From CBDCUW01 sp963734865 (GTDB lineage: Bacteria; Planctomycetota; Planctomycetia; Pirellulales; Pirellulaceae): DNA of 64,000 bases. Positions within the stretch are counted from its first letter, which is position 1. The number at the start of each line of letters is the position of its first letter. Under the pieces are notes generated by a model. That model had not been told where the DNA came from, ran no database searches, and saw only the letters and a list, made by a program, of their open reading frames with translations. Location: NCBI GenBank assembly GCA_963734865.1, contig CAVTIV010000014.1, positions 186,001 to 250,000 of the forward strand. Reading direction: 5' to 3'. The translations under genes and the position numbers were made by a program. Positions 7,708-17,528 of the stretch are shown here, piece by piece.

Positions 7708-10481
7708 CCAGAAAACGCAGCGGGCTGGTGCCGCTTGATCATCTGCTCATGTTCCTATCAAACGAGACTTCGGCATCGGCCGCCGGTGACCCCTTCGGCG
7801 CAACGGCGACGCCGGCCGACTGGTTTCCCGCCAGCGTCCAGACGGCGAAGACGCGAGGCCAGGGCTATCCTCCGGCTCGCTGGACGCAACGTGGCGACGG
7901 TATCGACAAGGTCGCACCCCACGATGTCGATCTCCTGTACTATCGTATCCCGCTGAGCGGCGATTTCGATGTCGAGTGCATCACTTCCCCGTATCCGTTG
8001 CAACACGGCGGGTTGATGTTCGGAGGCGTGTTTCAGCAATATGAGGACAGTCTCACACTGATGGAGGGAACACTCCGTTGGAAGCAAAAGACTCGTCTTT
8101 CGCTGCCGCTCACCCCTGTCGGCAACATGGTTCGGATGCACCTCCGAGTCCGCGACGGCGTCTGCCAGACGTTCTTGAACGGCCGTGAAGTCGGTTCGCG
8201 ACGGCTGCCCGAACACTACCCGCCCTGGCTGGCCGTCTACAGCGATGCATGCGATCTGAGCAGCATTCGCGATCTGACAATCACCGGGAATGTCGTGGTA
8301 CCGAAAACCATTGAACTGGCGGCCGACGCGCAGCTTCTGGGCTGGTTGTCGTATTTCGACGAACCCGTTGGCACGCAAGCCGACGGTGCACTGTGGCAGT
8401 ACCATGAAGATCCCGCGGGCAGCCTGATCGTGGGACTGAAAGTGCAGGACATCGCGGGGTCATTCAAAGAGAGTTTGCTGCAATATCAGCGGCCGATGGT
8501 CGAGGATGGTGCGATCGAGTACGAGTTCTACTACCAGCCGGGAGAAACGCTGGCCCATCCGGCAATCGATCGACTGGCGTTTCTACTCGCTCCCGAGGGT
8601 GTGAAGGTCCATCGGGTGACCGACGGCGCGTACGCCACCGCAGGCGATCCGACGAATCAGTCGGTCCAGAGCGAACATCGTCGTGGCCCCGAGTTGTTGC
8701 CGCTGCGAGCCGACGACTGGAACCGGATGGTGATCGAGCTGTGCGGTGACACGGTGGGGCTGACGCTCAACGGCCAACTCATTTATCAGCGGACACTGGA
8801 CGCCAACCATCGGCGTACATTCGGTCTGTTTCACTTTGCCGATCAAACGGACGTCCGCGTGCGTCGTGTCGTCCATCGGGGTGACTGGCCGAAATCGCTG
8901 CCGGCGGCCTCGCAGCAACAACTCGCCGATGCAACGGTGTCGTTACTGGATGAATCACGGGCCCAGTTGCCGGCTGAGTTCTCGCACCGCTTCGACGAAG
9001 ACGGATTCCAGTCGGCCTACTTCAAACCGATTCCACCCCGACCGAGGCGACGATTCGAACCGCTCGCTGACGGCCTGCACGCCGGTGTGTCGGCGAGTGA
9101 AAGCTGGGAGAACGTGATGATCATGCCACGGTTCACCGTGCAAGGTGATTTCGATCTCGAAGTGGGCTTCGATCAGTTGCAGCTTCGGGGCCATCGGACC
9201 TCGGCGATCATGCTTCACACGACACATGTCGGCGATGAACGCACGCACTATCGATTGCAGCGAGCCCTAGGTGATCGGGATGCCGAGCGACTGAACGCGA
9301 CCTCGGATTCAATGCACCCCGATGGCAGCCTCCGGTATGCTCAGCTGGAAGGCGAATTTTCAGAGGCAAGTTCCGGTCGCCTTCGTCTCGCCCGCAGGGG
9401 CGAGACGATGTATTACCTGTTCGCGGAAGGCGACTCGATGGCATTTCGCATCATCGCGACACAGCAGGTGGCCGCGACGGACATCGACGCCGCCACCATT
9501 GAAGACGGAATCCAGTTTCAAGTCATGGGCGACGGCACTTCCAGCGTCGATGTCGTGTGGAAGAGTCTATCCATCCGGGCCGAACGGATGATGTACCTGC
9601 CACCCGAAGGCGTGTCGACCGAGCGCAAGCTGGCCGTGATCAGCGTTGACGGGCGCGAGGTGCGTGAGATCAGCGGCCCGCCGGCCGGCTACACGAATCT
9701 CGGATCACCCGAGTGGTCTGCCGACTCGAAGCAGATCGTGTTTGACGCGACGTCTGGCAATTTCGCCGACACGCACCTCTTCGTCATCCATTCCGACGGC
9801 ACGGGTCTGCGCGACCTCGGCAACGGCTGCATGCCGAGCTTTTCGCCGGATGGAAAACAGATCGTTTTCTGTCAGCCGGGCGGCGGCGTGATGATGATGA
9901 ACGCCGACGGTTCCGGCCGCACCGATATCGCCGTTGAGGGCTGGGGCGCGCAGTGGTCGCCCGACGGTCGGTGGATCGCGTACGGACTGGGCGGAAACAT
10001 CATCGTGATGAACGCCGAAACAAAGCAGATAAAACCGTTGCTCGTCGGAGACCAGGCCGTGTTATTCAACTCGACGTACTGGAATCTGGGCTGGTCGCAC
10101 GACAGCCGCAACATCGCCTTCAAAGCTCGCAGTCAAACGACCGGCGGTGACGACATCGTCATCGCGGATATCGATTCGCCACTCGGTTTCAAAATCCTTC
10201 TCGCTTCCAGCCAGGGAGTCCATCAGGACTTCAGCTTCAGCCCCGATAACCGGCGCGTGCTGTTCTCGATGAACAGTCCGGATCGCAAGGGGATCGATCT
10301 CTACACGCTCGACCGGGATCGGGACGGCCCACCGCAACGGCTTGCCGGCCAGCCGATCGACTGGAAGATCCTCAGCGCCGCCTGGTCGCGTGACGGAAGG
10401 TGGATTGCATTCACCGGCGATCAGATCCCGCAACCGCGTCCCTGGCCGCTCGCGGAGGCGTCCACAACCAAGGACCAATAG
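7680..10481 (+). CDS. giant exported DUF1583-type protein, C-terminal part with DUF1583 and TolB-like propeller
   Basis: C-terminal piece, 933 residues in this frame. Residues about 60-400 repeat the beta domains of the first part: L-L-Q-Y-Q-R-P, Y-E-F-Y-Y-Q-P-G-E and D-D-W-N-R-M-V-I-E-L match L-L-R-Y-Q-R-P, Y-E-F-Y-S-Q-P-G-E and N-D-W-N-R-L-V-V-S-L. Next comes a DUF1583-like domain (about 430-640: F-T-V-Q-G-D-F-D-L-E-V-G-F, R-L-A-R-R-G-E-T-M-Y-Y). The end is a TolB/PD40 propeller with repeated W-S-x-D-(S/G)-x-x-I and F-S-P-D-G-K-Q-I-V-F. The natural start is upstream; the first codons here are only where this frame opens. Role unknown; probably exported and carbohydrate- or envelope-related. 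No signal peptide of its own. Confidence 0.7.
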   Translation: MLAAARSLVTRKRSGLVPLDHLLMFLSNETSASAAGDPFGATATPADWFPASVQTAKTRGQGYPPARWTQRGDGIDKVAPHDVDLLYYRIPLSGDFDVECITSPYPLQHGGLMFGGVFQQYEDSLTLMEGTLRWKQKTRLSLPLTPVGNMVRMHLRVRDGVCQTFLNGREVGSRRLPEHYPPWLAVYSDACDLSSIRDLTITGNVVVPKTIELAADAQLLGWLSYFDEPVGTQADGALWQYHEDPAGSLIVGLKVQDIAGSFKESLLQYQRPMVEDGAIEYEFYYQPGETLAHPAIDRLAFLLAPEGVKVHRVTDGAYATAGDPTNQSVQSEHRRGPELLPLRADDWNRMVIELCGDTVGLTLNGQLIYQRTLDANHRRTFGLFHFADQTDVRVRRVVHRGDWPKSLPAASQQQLADATVSLLDESRAQLPAEFSHRFDEDGFQSAYFKPIPPRPRRRFEPLADGLHAGVSASESWENVMIMPRFTVQGDFDLEVGFDQLQLRGHRTSAIMLHTTHVGDERTHYRLQRALGDRDAERLNATSDSMHPDGSLRYAQLEGEFSEASSGRLRLARRGETMYYLFAEGDSMAFRIIATQQVAATDIDAATIEDGIQFQVMGDGTSSVDVVWKSLSIRAERMMYLPPEGVSTERKLAVISVDGREVREISGPPAGYTNLGSPEWSADSKQIVFDATSGNFADTHLFVIHSDGTGLRDLGNGCMPSFSPDGKQIVFCQPGGGVMMMNADGSGRTDIAVEGWGAQWSPDGRWIAYGLGGNIIVMNAETKQIKPLLVGDQAVLFNSTYWNLGWSHDSRNIAFKARSQTTGGDDIVIADIDSPLGFKILLASSQGVHQDFSFSPDNRRVLFSMNSPDRKGIDLYTLDRDRDGPPQRLAGQPIDWKILSAAWSRDGRWIAFTGDQIPQPRPWPLAEASTTKDQ

Positions 10482-10559
10482 ATCCTTACTTAGCGCTGCC
10501 AGTGCCGGCGCAAAATAGCCTGCAGGGAGTGGCAAACTTGTTGCCGTTTGCAAGATTTG

Positions 10560-10691
10560 ATGGATCGCAACCACGAAGGCCAACTTACCGACCAACAGCG
10601 AAGCGACTTGGCAGCTTTGGCCCAGCGGAGCGAGCGTCTTTCGCTCGTGCGAGCCGAAGCATTGCACCTTCTCGATCGCAAGCCTTCTTAG
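10560..10691 (+). pseudogene. C-terminal fragment of a small hypothetical protein
   Basis: A 43-codon frame reading L-Q-D-L-M-D-R-N-H-E-G-Q-L-T then L-S-L-V-R-A-E-A-L-H-L-L before a TAG. It resembles the end of short planctomycete proteins with the pattern L-M-D-x-N-x-E-G-x-L-T. No start codon or N-terminal part is found in frame upstream, so I read it as a remnant. The rest of the 540-base gap between the giant gene and the DUF1592 gene holds the two short features listed next and nothing else I can support. Confidence 0.3.
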
Positions 10692-10746
10692 CGTCGCGGT
10701 TTCTATCGAGACTCGGCAACTTGTGATCGCCCGTTCTCGTCATTTT

Positions 10747-10818
10747 ACGCCGTTTCACTTGGGACTCTTGGCCCGTCATCAGAACCAAGGGTTGCAGGTT
10801 CGAATCCTGCCTGGTGTA
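10747..10818 (+). other. tRNA-like sequence with a canonical T-arm (degenerate tRNA or tRNA 3' remnant)
   Basis: GCAGG-TTCGAAT-CCTGC forms a perfect T-arm, followed by CTGGTGT and A. Seventy-two bases upstream ACGCCGT could pair with that 3' strand at six of seven positions with two G-U pairs. I could not fold a normal D-arm or a 7-base anticodon loop between them, so this is not called as a functional tRNA. It may be a decayed tRNA gene or an integration-site remnant. Confidence 0.25.
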
Positions 10819-10961
10819 CTTTTCACGATCTGCGAACTGATGCCGCTACGCTACGCGATTGGCAGCAGCGGACGGAGGACCCGTTTACCGACGCCGAGTT
10901 CCGCAGAAACGTCGAAAAGAGGTACCGGCGATCTTCAAATTAAGCCGTAACCACATTGATA

Positions 10962-10988
10962 GTACGACGGACTTCAAGCCCGTCGTAC
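10962..10988. repeat. perfect 9-bp inverted repeat (REP-like hairpin)
   Basis: GTACGACGG and CCGTCGTAC are separated by nine bases. It sits about 40 bases before the first DUF1592 gene. No T-run follows, so it is more like a repetitive palindromic element than a terminator. Confidence 0.6.
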
Positions 10989-11029
10989 GGGCAAAGATTA
11001 CAATTGACGGATACGAATATAGGTGTCGG

Positions 11030-12971
11030 ATGAGTTTTCGAATGACAATCACAGCAGCACGATTTATCCGTGGCGCAGTTGCCGCGCTGCTACTGGGTGT
11101 CTCTGTGTGTTAGCTCCAGCACTTGCTCGGCTCAGTCGGCAGATGACGAGGCGCTGGCTGAGCGGAAAGCCGACGCCGAGAAGTTCTTTCGTAAACGAGT
11201 CACTCCGTTTATCAAAACGTATTGCCTGGAGTGTCACCAGAACAGGCGACCGACGAGAGGCTGGCCTCAGCTTCACTCCAGCCCTGGATACTCCGGGGCA
11301 TGCTGCCTTCAGCGAGAAGTGGAAGAAGGCGGCCGCCAGGGTCAAGGCACACGACATGCCACCGGACGGATTGGAGCAGCCGACCGATGAAGAACGTCAG
11401 ATGTTCATGAAATGGCTGGACAAGGTCAAATATCTCAGCCCCAAGGATCCAGGACCGTTTGTCATTCGGCGGTTGACCAAAACGGAATACGGCAACACGC
11501 TGCACGATCTGTTCGGTGTCGATCCGAAGATCGCCGATGGCTTGCCGGACGAGGTCAGTGGCGAGGGATATCTCAATTCGCTCTCACCGCTTCAGCTCGA
11601 GCAGTATCTTTCGATCGCCGATGAAGTGTTGGACCAGGTTTTGGCACCTGACGATTCGCCGCCCACGCAGTTGCAACAGCGACTTTTTGGCGAAGCTCCC
11701 GCCTCGAAGGATGACCCTCGGGCAGCGGCACGAAAGGTTGCCGAATCGCTGGCGAAGAAAGCTTATCGTCGACCGCCATCCGATGCCGAGCTCAAGGTGC
11801 TCTTGGATGTGTTCGACTTGGGACAACAAAACGAACTCTCTTATCCGGCGGCCTTGCGTTTGATGCTCAAGGCAATGCTCGTTTCTCCTCAGTTCCTCTT
11901 CATCACTCCGGCTGAAGAATTTGATATCGAGGCTGAGATTGTTCCTCTTGACGACTATCAACTCGCCTCGCGTTTGTCTTATCTGCTGTGGGCCACGATG
12001 CCTGACGATGAGCTGATGAGCGCTGGCTGATTCCGGAAAGCTCCACGAGCCGACGATCCTGAAAGCGCAAGTGAAACGCATGCTGGAGGATCCTCGTTCA
12101 CGAGCACTGTTTGACGGTTTCGGTGCGCAGTGGCTTGGCCTCGGAGATTTGAAAAGCAAGACGTTTGATCCGTCGAAGTTTCCGCAAATGACTGGTAAGA
12201 TGCGTTCGGCGATGTACGACGAAGTACGCCTGTTTTTCGAGAGTGTCGTGCGTGAGAACCATAGCGTCGCCCGTTTTATCGATAGCGATTACACCTTCCT
12301 CAATGAAAGTCTGGCGACGATCTACGGTCTGGAAGAAACGGTTACGGGCACCGAGATGCGCAAGGTCCAATTGACCGATGGCAATCGAGGAGGGATTTTG
12401 GGAATGCCTGGCGTTCTGGCGGCGACGTCCTTTCCCAATCGCACCAGTCCCGTCATTCGAGGCGTTTGGGTGCTTGAACAAGTGCTCGGGGACCATGTGC
12501 CATCTGCTCCGCCAGACGTTCCGGCATTGGAGAAACAGGACCAGCAGTCGGTTGCCAATCTAACCCTGCGCGAGCGCACCGAACTGCACCGCACGGATCC
12601 TGTCTGCGCCAATTGCCATCAGTTACTCGACCCGATCGGGTTTGGTCTGGAGAACTTCGATGCCATCGGCCGCTGGCGTGACCAGGACGATAACGGTGCA
12701 GCCGATTGACGCTTCGGGTGAGCTTCCAGATGGAAGTCGTTTTTCGAGCCCCCAAGAATTGAAGGCCATGATCGCCGGACGCCTCGATGACTTTTCTCGA
12801 AATCTGGTAGAGAAAATGTTAGCCTATGCCTTATGCCGAAGGCTGGAAGGCTATGACGAAATTGTGGTGGATGAGTTGATGCAGGAGATCGCTCAGGATG
12901 GCTACCGCATGCAGACACTCGTCACTGCGGTCGTCACCAGTTATCCCTTCACGCATCGTCGAACCGAGTAA
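11030..12971 (+). pseudogene. DUF1587/DUF1592/DUF1588/DUF1585 haem-containing exported protein, copy 1 (multiply frameshifted)
   Basis: A planctomycete PSD-type protein. Signal peptide F-I-R-G-A-V-A-A-L-L-L-G, then a haem site C-L-E-C-H, DUF1587 (R-R-L-T-K-T-E-Y-G-N-T-L-H-D-L-F-G), DUF1595 (A-A-R-K-V-A), DUF1592 (L-A-S-R-L-S-Y-L-L-W-A-T-M-P-D-D-E-L), DUF1588 (F-I-D-S-D-Y-T-F-L-N-E and S-P-V-I-R-G-V-W-V-L-E), a C-A-N-C-H, and DUF1585 (I-D-A-S-G-E-L-P-D-G). The family order is complete but the frame moves near 11110, 11250, 12020 and 12700, each time as if one base were inserted. For example, removing one G near 12700 restores N-G-Q-P-I-D-A-S-G. Followed 62 bp later by its usual DUF1552 partner. 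Family function unknown; extracytoplasmic electron transfer is often assumed. Confidence 0.75.
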
Positions 12972-13033
12972 TAGGCATCCGGCAAGTTGTAGCGGAATCG
13001 AAACTAACCGCTACTCAACATAAAGGTCTTCCA

Positions 13034-14436
13034 ATGAGTAAGAACACAACCATTGATCGTCGCATCTGCCTGAAAGGCGTGGGAGCTGCTCTCGCCTTGC
13101 CTCTGTTGGATGCCATGGGCTGGGCGGAAGCAAGCGAGAAGAAGGCGTACAAGCCACCGGTCCGACTCGGGTTCATGTACATGCCGCATGGCGTGATCAT
13201 GGATCAGTTCTGGCCCACGGATGCGGAGAGTTTCCTGACGTCGCCGCCACCGGCACTCGATTCCCTGCGTCCCGTGCTTGATCAATGCCTGATGATGAAG
13301 GGCATCTCGGGAGTTTCCAACGGTCCGTTCAAAGGCGCACCTCACGCACTCGAACTATCGACGTGGCTCACGGCAGCGTTGCCGGACCCAGACAAGCGGG
13401 ACGAGATCAGCATCTCGATCTCTGCCGATCAGATTGCCGCGGGCGCCCTGGGAGCTTTCACCACGTTGCCCTCGTTGGAACTTGCCACGATGCCTCAAAC
13501 GTGGAAGGAAAACCAGGCAGGGCTGAACGAGGCCTATTATTCGCACTGCAGCTTTCCGCTCTCCGACCCAGGCAGTCCCTGCCGAGATCAATCCACGCAA
13601 CGTGCTGAATCGCTTGTTCAACAAGAAGGAGCAAGGCAGCGGGCGGGCAACCGACAGGAATGAGTCCTTTAGACCGCAACATGCTGGATTTGGTCCTTGG
13701 CGGTGCACGGGATCTGCGACGCACCTTGTCGCCGACCGACCAGCGAAAGCTGGACGAGTACCTGGACAGCGTTCGCTCAGTCGAACGACGGATTGCCGCC
13801 ATCGAACTGCGTCAAAAGGAGGCGGCCATGGAGAAGGCGGGTGTCCGATCCAGCCGACGCCACGAATCCGATTCCCCGCCCATCGAGATCAAGATTCCCG
13901 AGGGAGACAAACGCAGCGAGTACATGCAGGTGATGTGTGATCTGAACGTGCTGGCATTTCAGACCGACACGACCCGCGTCTGCACCTACATTGGCTCGAC
14001 CCCGAACGGTGTGTCCTACCCCGAGCTGGGATTCACGGACAAGCACCATTCGACGACTCACCACAACAACGATCCTGAGAAGGTCAGGAAGGTGGCCGCG
14101 ATCACGAAGTTCAACATCGATCAGTTCGCCTACATGGTGAAAAAGATGCACAGCTTGCGAGAAGGCGACGGCACGCTGCTGGACAACTGCATCATGATGT
14201 GGGGTTCCGGCCTTGAAAACGGCGACAGGCACACCCGAGAAAACCTGCCCTTCATCATGGCTGGACGGGGAGGCGGTTCGATCAACACGGGACGCTTCCT
14301 ACCGGACGTGAAGGGAAATCAAGGCGACCTGCTGACCACCTTGTTGACCTGCGCCGGGATTCCGCTCGACCGTCCCGTTGGGATTGCAACCAAACAAATC
14401 AAAGAGATTGGCTCTGATGCGACATCGAGGAGTTGA
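13034..14436 (+). pseudogene. DUF1552 (HXXSHH) exported protein, copy 1 (two frameshifts)
   Basis: Partner of the DUF1592-type protein upstream. The N-terminus has a twin-arginine-like signal, D-R-R-I-C-L-K-G-V-G-A-A-L-A-L-P-L-L-D. The C-terminal half contains the family motif as H-S-T-T-H-H-N-N and a terminal G-I-P-L-D-R-P-V-G-I-A-T. Near 13560 deleting one C restores S-F-R-S-P-T-Q-A-V-P-A-E-I-N-P-R, and near 13655 a second extra base separates N-R-L-F-N-K-K-E from M-S-P-L-D-R-N-M-L-D. With both corrected the protein would be about 467 residues, the normal size. Function unknown; always found next to DUF1592-type genes. Confidence 0.78.
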
Positions 14437-14441
14437 ACTCT

Positions 14442-14928
14442 GTGAAGAACTGTTTCTTACTTAGTCTGCTGGCCTGCTTGTTCGCCGCGCCATGCTCGGT
14501 TGCTGCCGAGCCAACTCGGGTATTGATCGTCGTTGGTCCGAGCACGCATCCGCCGGGGTCACACGAAGTCGCTGCGGGGGACGGTTGTTGCAGCATTGCC
14601 TCGAGAACATGTCGAACGTTTCAGACGTCGCAGCGGAGGTTGTGTATGACTGGCCGAAGGATCAGTCGCGTTTGAAATCGGTCAGCGCGATTGTGTTTAT
14701 CGGTGACACGTTTCCGCCTCAGCGATTGCCCGATTCGGGCACGATTCTGGCGCAGCTTGACACGGCAATGGCCCGTGGTTGTGGCATTGTTTGTGTGCAC
14801 TATGCAACCGGCTTGATGGGTCACGATGTTGGTCAAGCTGGTGACATCCGCTGCTCGGTTGGCTCGGTGGCTATTTTGCAAATGAGATCGGCTGCTATAA
14901 TAACAGGCCCGCCATGATGCTCCTGTGA
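14442..14928 (+). pseudogene. ThuA-like (class I glutamine amidotransferase fold) protein, truncated remnant
   Basis: A GTG start preceded by GAGGAG (nine bases) opens a signal peptide (F-L-L-S-L-L-A-C-L-F-A-A-P-C-S-V-A-A) and V-L-I-V-V-G-P-S-T-H-P-P-G-S-H-E, the start of ThuA-type proteins. A base is missing in a G-run near 14580, after which L-L-Q-H-C-L-E-N and G-I-V-C-V-H-Y-A-T-G follow in another frame. A second shift near 14845 gives H-P-L-L-G-W-L-G-G-Y-F. The coding sense ends at 14928 well before the domain is complete, so this is a broken gene. It lies six bases after the DUF1552 stop, in the same operon. Confidence 0.65.
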
Positions 14929-14944
14929 ACCCTCCCCGCCAACG

Positions 14945-17522
14945 ATGAGCAAACAAATCCATCTACTTGCATTCTTGTTGAGCATTGTCTGTTTGTGCGT
15001 ACCTTCTCCCGCGTCAGCACATGAGATGGCTCCGCTGGTTTTACGAATGCGCGAGAGTTGTCTGGATTGTCACAGTAGCGACGGACCCGACGGCGTCGTT
15101 GATCTGGCGCAACTCGCCGAGCGGCTTGAGACACAGGGCGGACCTGCCGAAGTGGACCTACCGCTTTGGATCAAGATTCATGACCGTGTTGACACGGGCG
15201 AGATGCCGCCTGACGGTGGATTGGTGGACACGGAGAGGGAACAGTTTATTTCTCCTCTTCGCACTCGCTTGATTGAGCTGGACCGACAGCAGATTGACAA
15301 TGAAGGAAGAGCGATTTGGCGGCGAATGAATCGCTTTGAATACGAGAATTCCATGCGTGACTTGCTTCACGCTCCGTGGTTGCAGTTGGCAACAATGCTG
15401 CCCGAAGATGGCGAGCTTTATCGATTCAACAAACTCGGGGAAGCGCTCGATGTCTCTCACGTCAATTTCGCGCGTTACATGCAAGCTGCGGACTACGCGA
15501 TGCGGGAAGTCATGGCGAAACAGGTAGATCGTCCTCAGCAGCAAATCGACCGTTACTACGCTCGCGAGCAAGGCAGTTTCAATCGAAGAGTTCACTACAC
15601 GAACTTCAACCGTAGTCCTGAACGCGCGACGTTTCCGCTGCTCGGCTACGGTGCGGACTTGGATCTACTGCGAGATCCAAAAACGCCATTCACCGTCGGC
15701 GATCGCGATCCTGTAAAACGCGAGTCGGAAGCTTTCGGCGTCGTCGCCAGCAGTTACGAACCCATCGAAGTTAGCTTTAGCTCCTTCATGGCACCTCGTT
15801 CGGGTCGCTACAAATTGCGATTCAAGGGCTATACGTTTTGGGCCGCGGGTGAAGAAACGAAGTGGTGGCGTCCGGACCGGGAAAAGACTTCTCGCGGCAG
15901 ACGTTCCGATCCGGTGGTGATCTATTCACGAGCGGAACCGCGTCAGTTGCGACGGCTCGGTGAGTTTGATTTTCAGATTGAACCGAGCGTTCAAGAACTT
16001 GACGTGTGGTTGATCGCAGGAGAAACGATCCAGCCCGATGCGGTCCGGTTGTTTCGCTCGCGACCGTCCAACTGGCACAACCCGCTAGCTGAAAAAGATG
16101 GAATGCCGGGTGTTGCATTTAATTGGATGGAAGTCGAAGGACCGATTATAGATCAGTGGCCATCGGCAGGGCACCGACTTTTATTTGGCGATCTGGCGAT
16201 GCGCGGTGACCGAGGAACGGTCGTCATCGAGTCGCAGCAACCAGTGCAGGACGCGCGGCGATTGATGCGGCGATTCCTTAGCAAAGCGTACACACGATCG
16301 TCCGATCCGAATGATGTCGATCGCTTCGTTGGTGTCGTTGAAACGGCTCTTCGGGAAGGCATGTCATTTGCCGACGCCATGCTCGCTGGCTATACCGCCG
16401 CGTTGTGTTCGCCCGGATTCATTTGTCTTGAGGAGCACCCCGGAAAGCTTGCTGAGATTGCGGTGGCAAATCGTTTGAGCCTTTTCCTTTGGAACAGCTT
16501 GCCTGATTCTGAATTGCGACGACTCGCGAGTTCAGGCGAACTAAACGATGCGAACGTGCTCAACCAGCAACTCGACCGCATGTTGGCTGACGAGAAATCA
16601 CGACGATTCGTGGATGCGTTTCTGGCTTATTGGTTGGACTTGCGAAAGATCAATGACACCTCGCCGGATGAGTTGCTGTACCCGGACTACTATTTGGATG
16701 ATTCGCTGGTCGATGCGGCGCTGGAGGAAACGCAACTCTTTTTGGCCGAGTTGATTCGCGAAAACCTGCCCGTGAGAAACTTGATCGATTCCGATTTCAC
16801 ATTTGCCAACGAACGACTGGCGAATCACTACGGTTTGCCTCCATTTGAAGGTGCGCGTCTGCGGCGCGTGATCTTGCCAGAGGAAAGCGTGCGCGGAGGC
16901 TTGTTGACTCAAGCAAGCGTGTTGAAAGTCACCGCCAATGGCACTACCACTTCGCCAGTGATTCGTGGGGCCTGGATCAACGAGCGGATTTTAGGCGTGG
17001 ACATTCCTCCGCCCCCGCCGAGCGTCCCGGCGATTGAGCCCGATACTCGCGGGGCGACAACGATTCGGCAGCAGCTTCTCTTGCACCGGGCGGATCAGAG
17101 CTGCAACGTTTGTCACAAAGTCATTGATCCGGCAGGATTCGCACTTGAAAGTTTTGACGTGGCCGGTGGCTTTCGTGATACTTATCGCAGCTTTCAAGAA
17201 GGCGATCCAGTATCAGGTTACGGAAAGAATGGCCAGCCTTTCACATTCACCCGACGGCCCCGCTGTGGATGCGTCCGGCGAACTTCCCGATGGTCGATCG
17301 TTCGCCGACGTGAGTGAGTTGAAGCGATTGCTGTTGGCCGACGAGCGTGCGATCGCTGAGAACCTGGTGGAGAAACTACTGACCTATGCGACCGGTGCTG
17401 CGCCACGGTTTAGCGACCGCGAGGAAGTGGAGGCGATTTTGGATCGCCACGCGGAGGACGGATATCCCGTCCGCTCACTGATTACTGAAATTGCAGCCAG
17501 CCGATTATTCTTGAACAAGTAA
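14945..17522 (+). pseudogene. DUF1592-family haem-containing exported protein, copy 2 (one late frameshift)
   Basis: A long form of the family, about 858 residues if repaired. Signal peptide (A-F-L-L-S-I-V-C-L-C-V-P-S-P-A-S-A), haem site C-L-D-C-H near residue 40, DUF1587 (R-M-N-R-F-E-Y-E-N-S-M-R-D-L-L), an inserted beta-rich domain (S-G-R-Y-K-L-R-F-K-G-Y), DUF1592 (V-A-N-R-L-S-L-F-L-W-N-S-L-P-D-S-E-L), DUF1588 (L-I-D-S-D-F-T-F-A-N-E-R-L), a C-N-V-C-H and DUF1585 (V-D-A-S-G-E-L-P-D-G-R-S-F). The frame changes near 17250, just before DUF1585; the first frame stops at 17317. The stop is six bases before the DUF1552 partner. It is not a recent duplicate of copy 1, since the sequences differ widely. 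Confidence 0.78.
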
Positions 17523-17528
17523 TTCATC

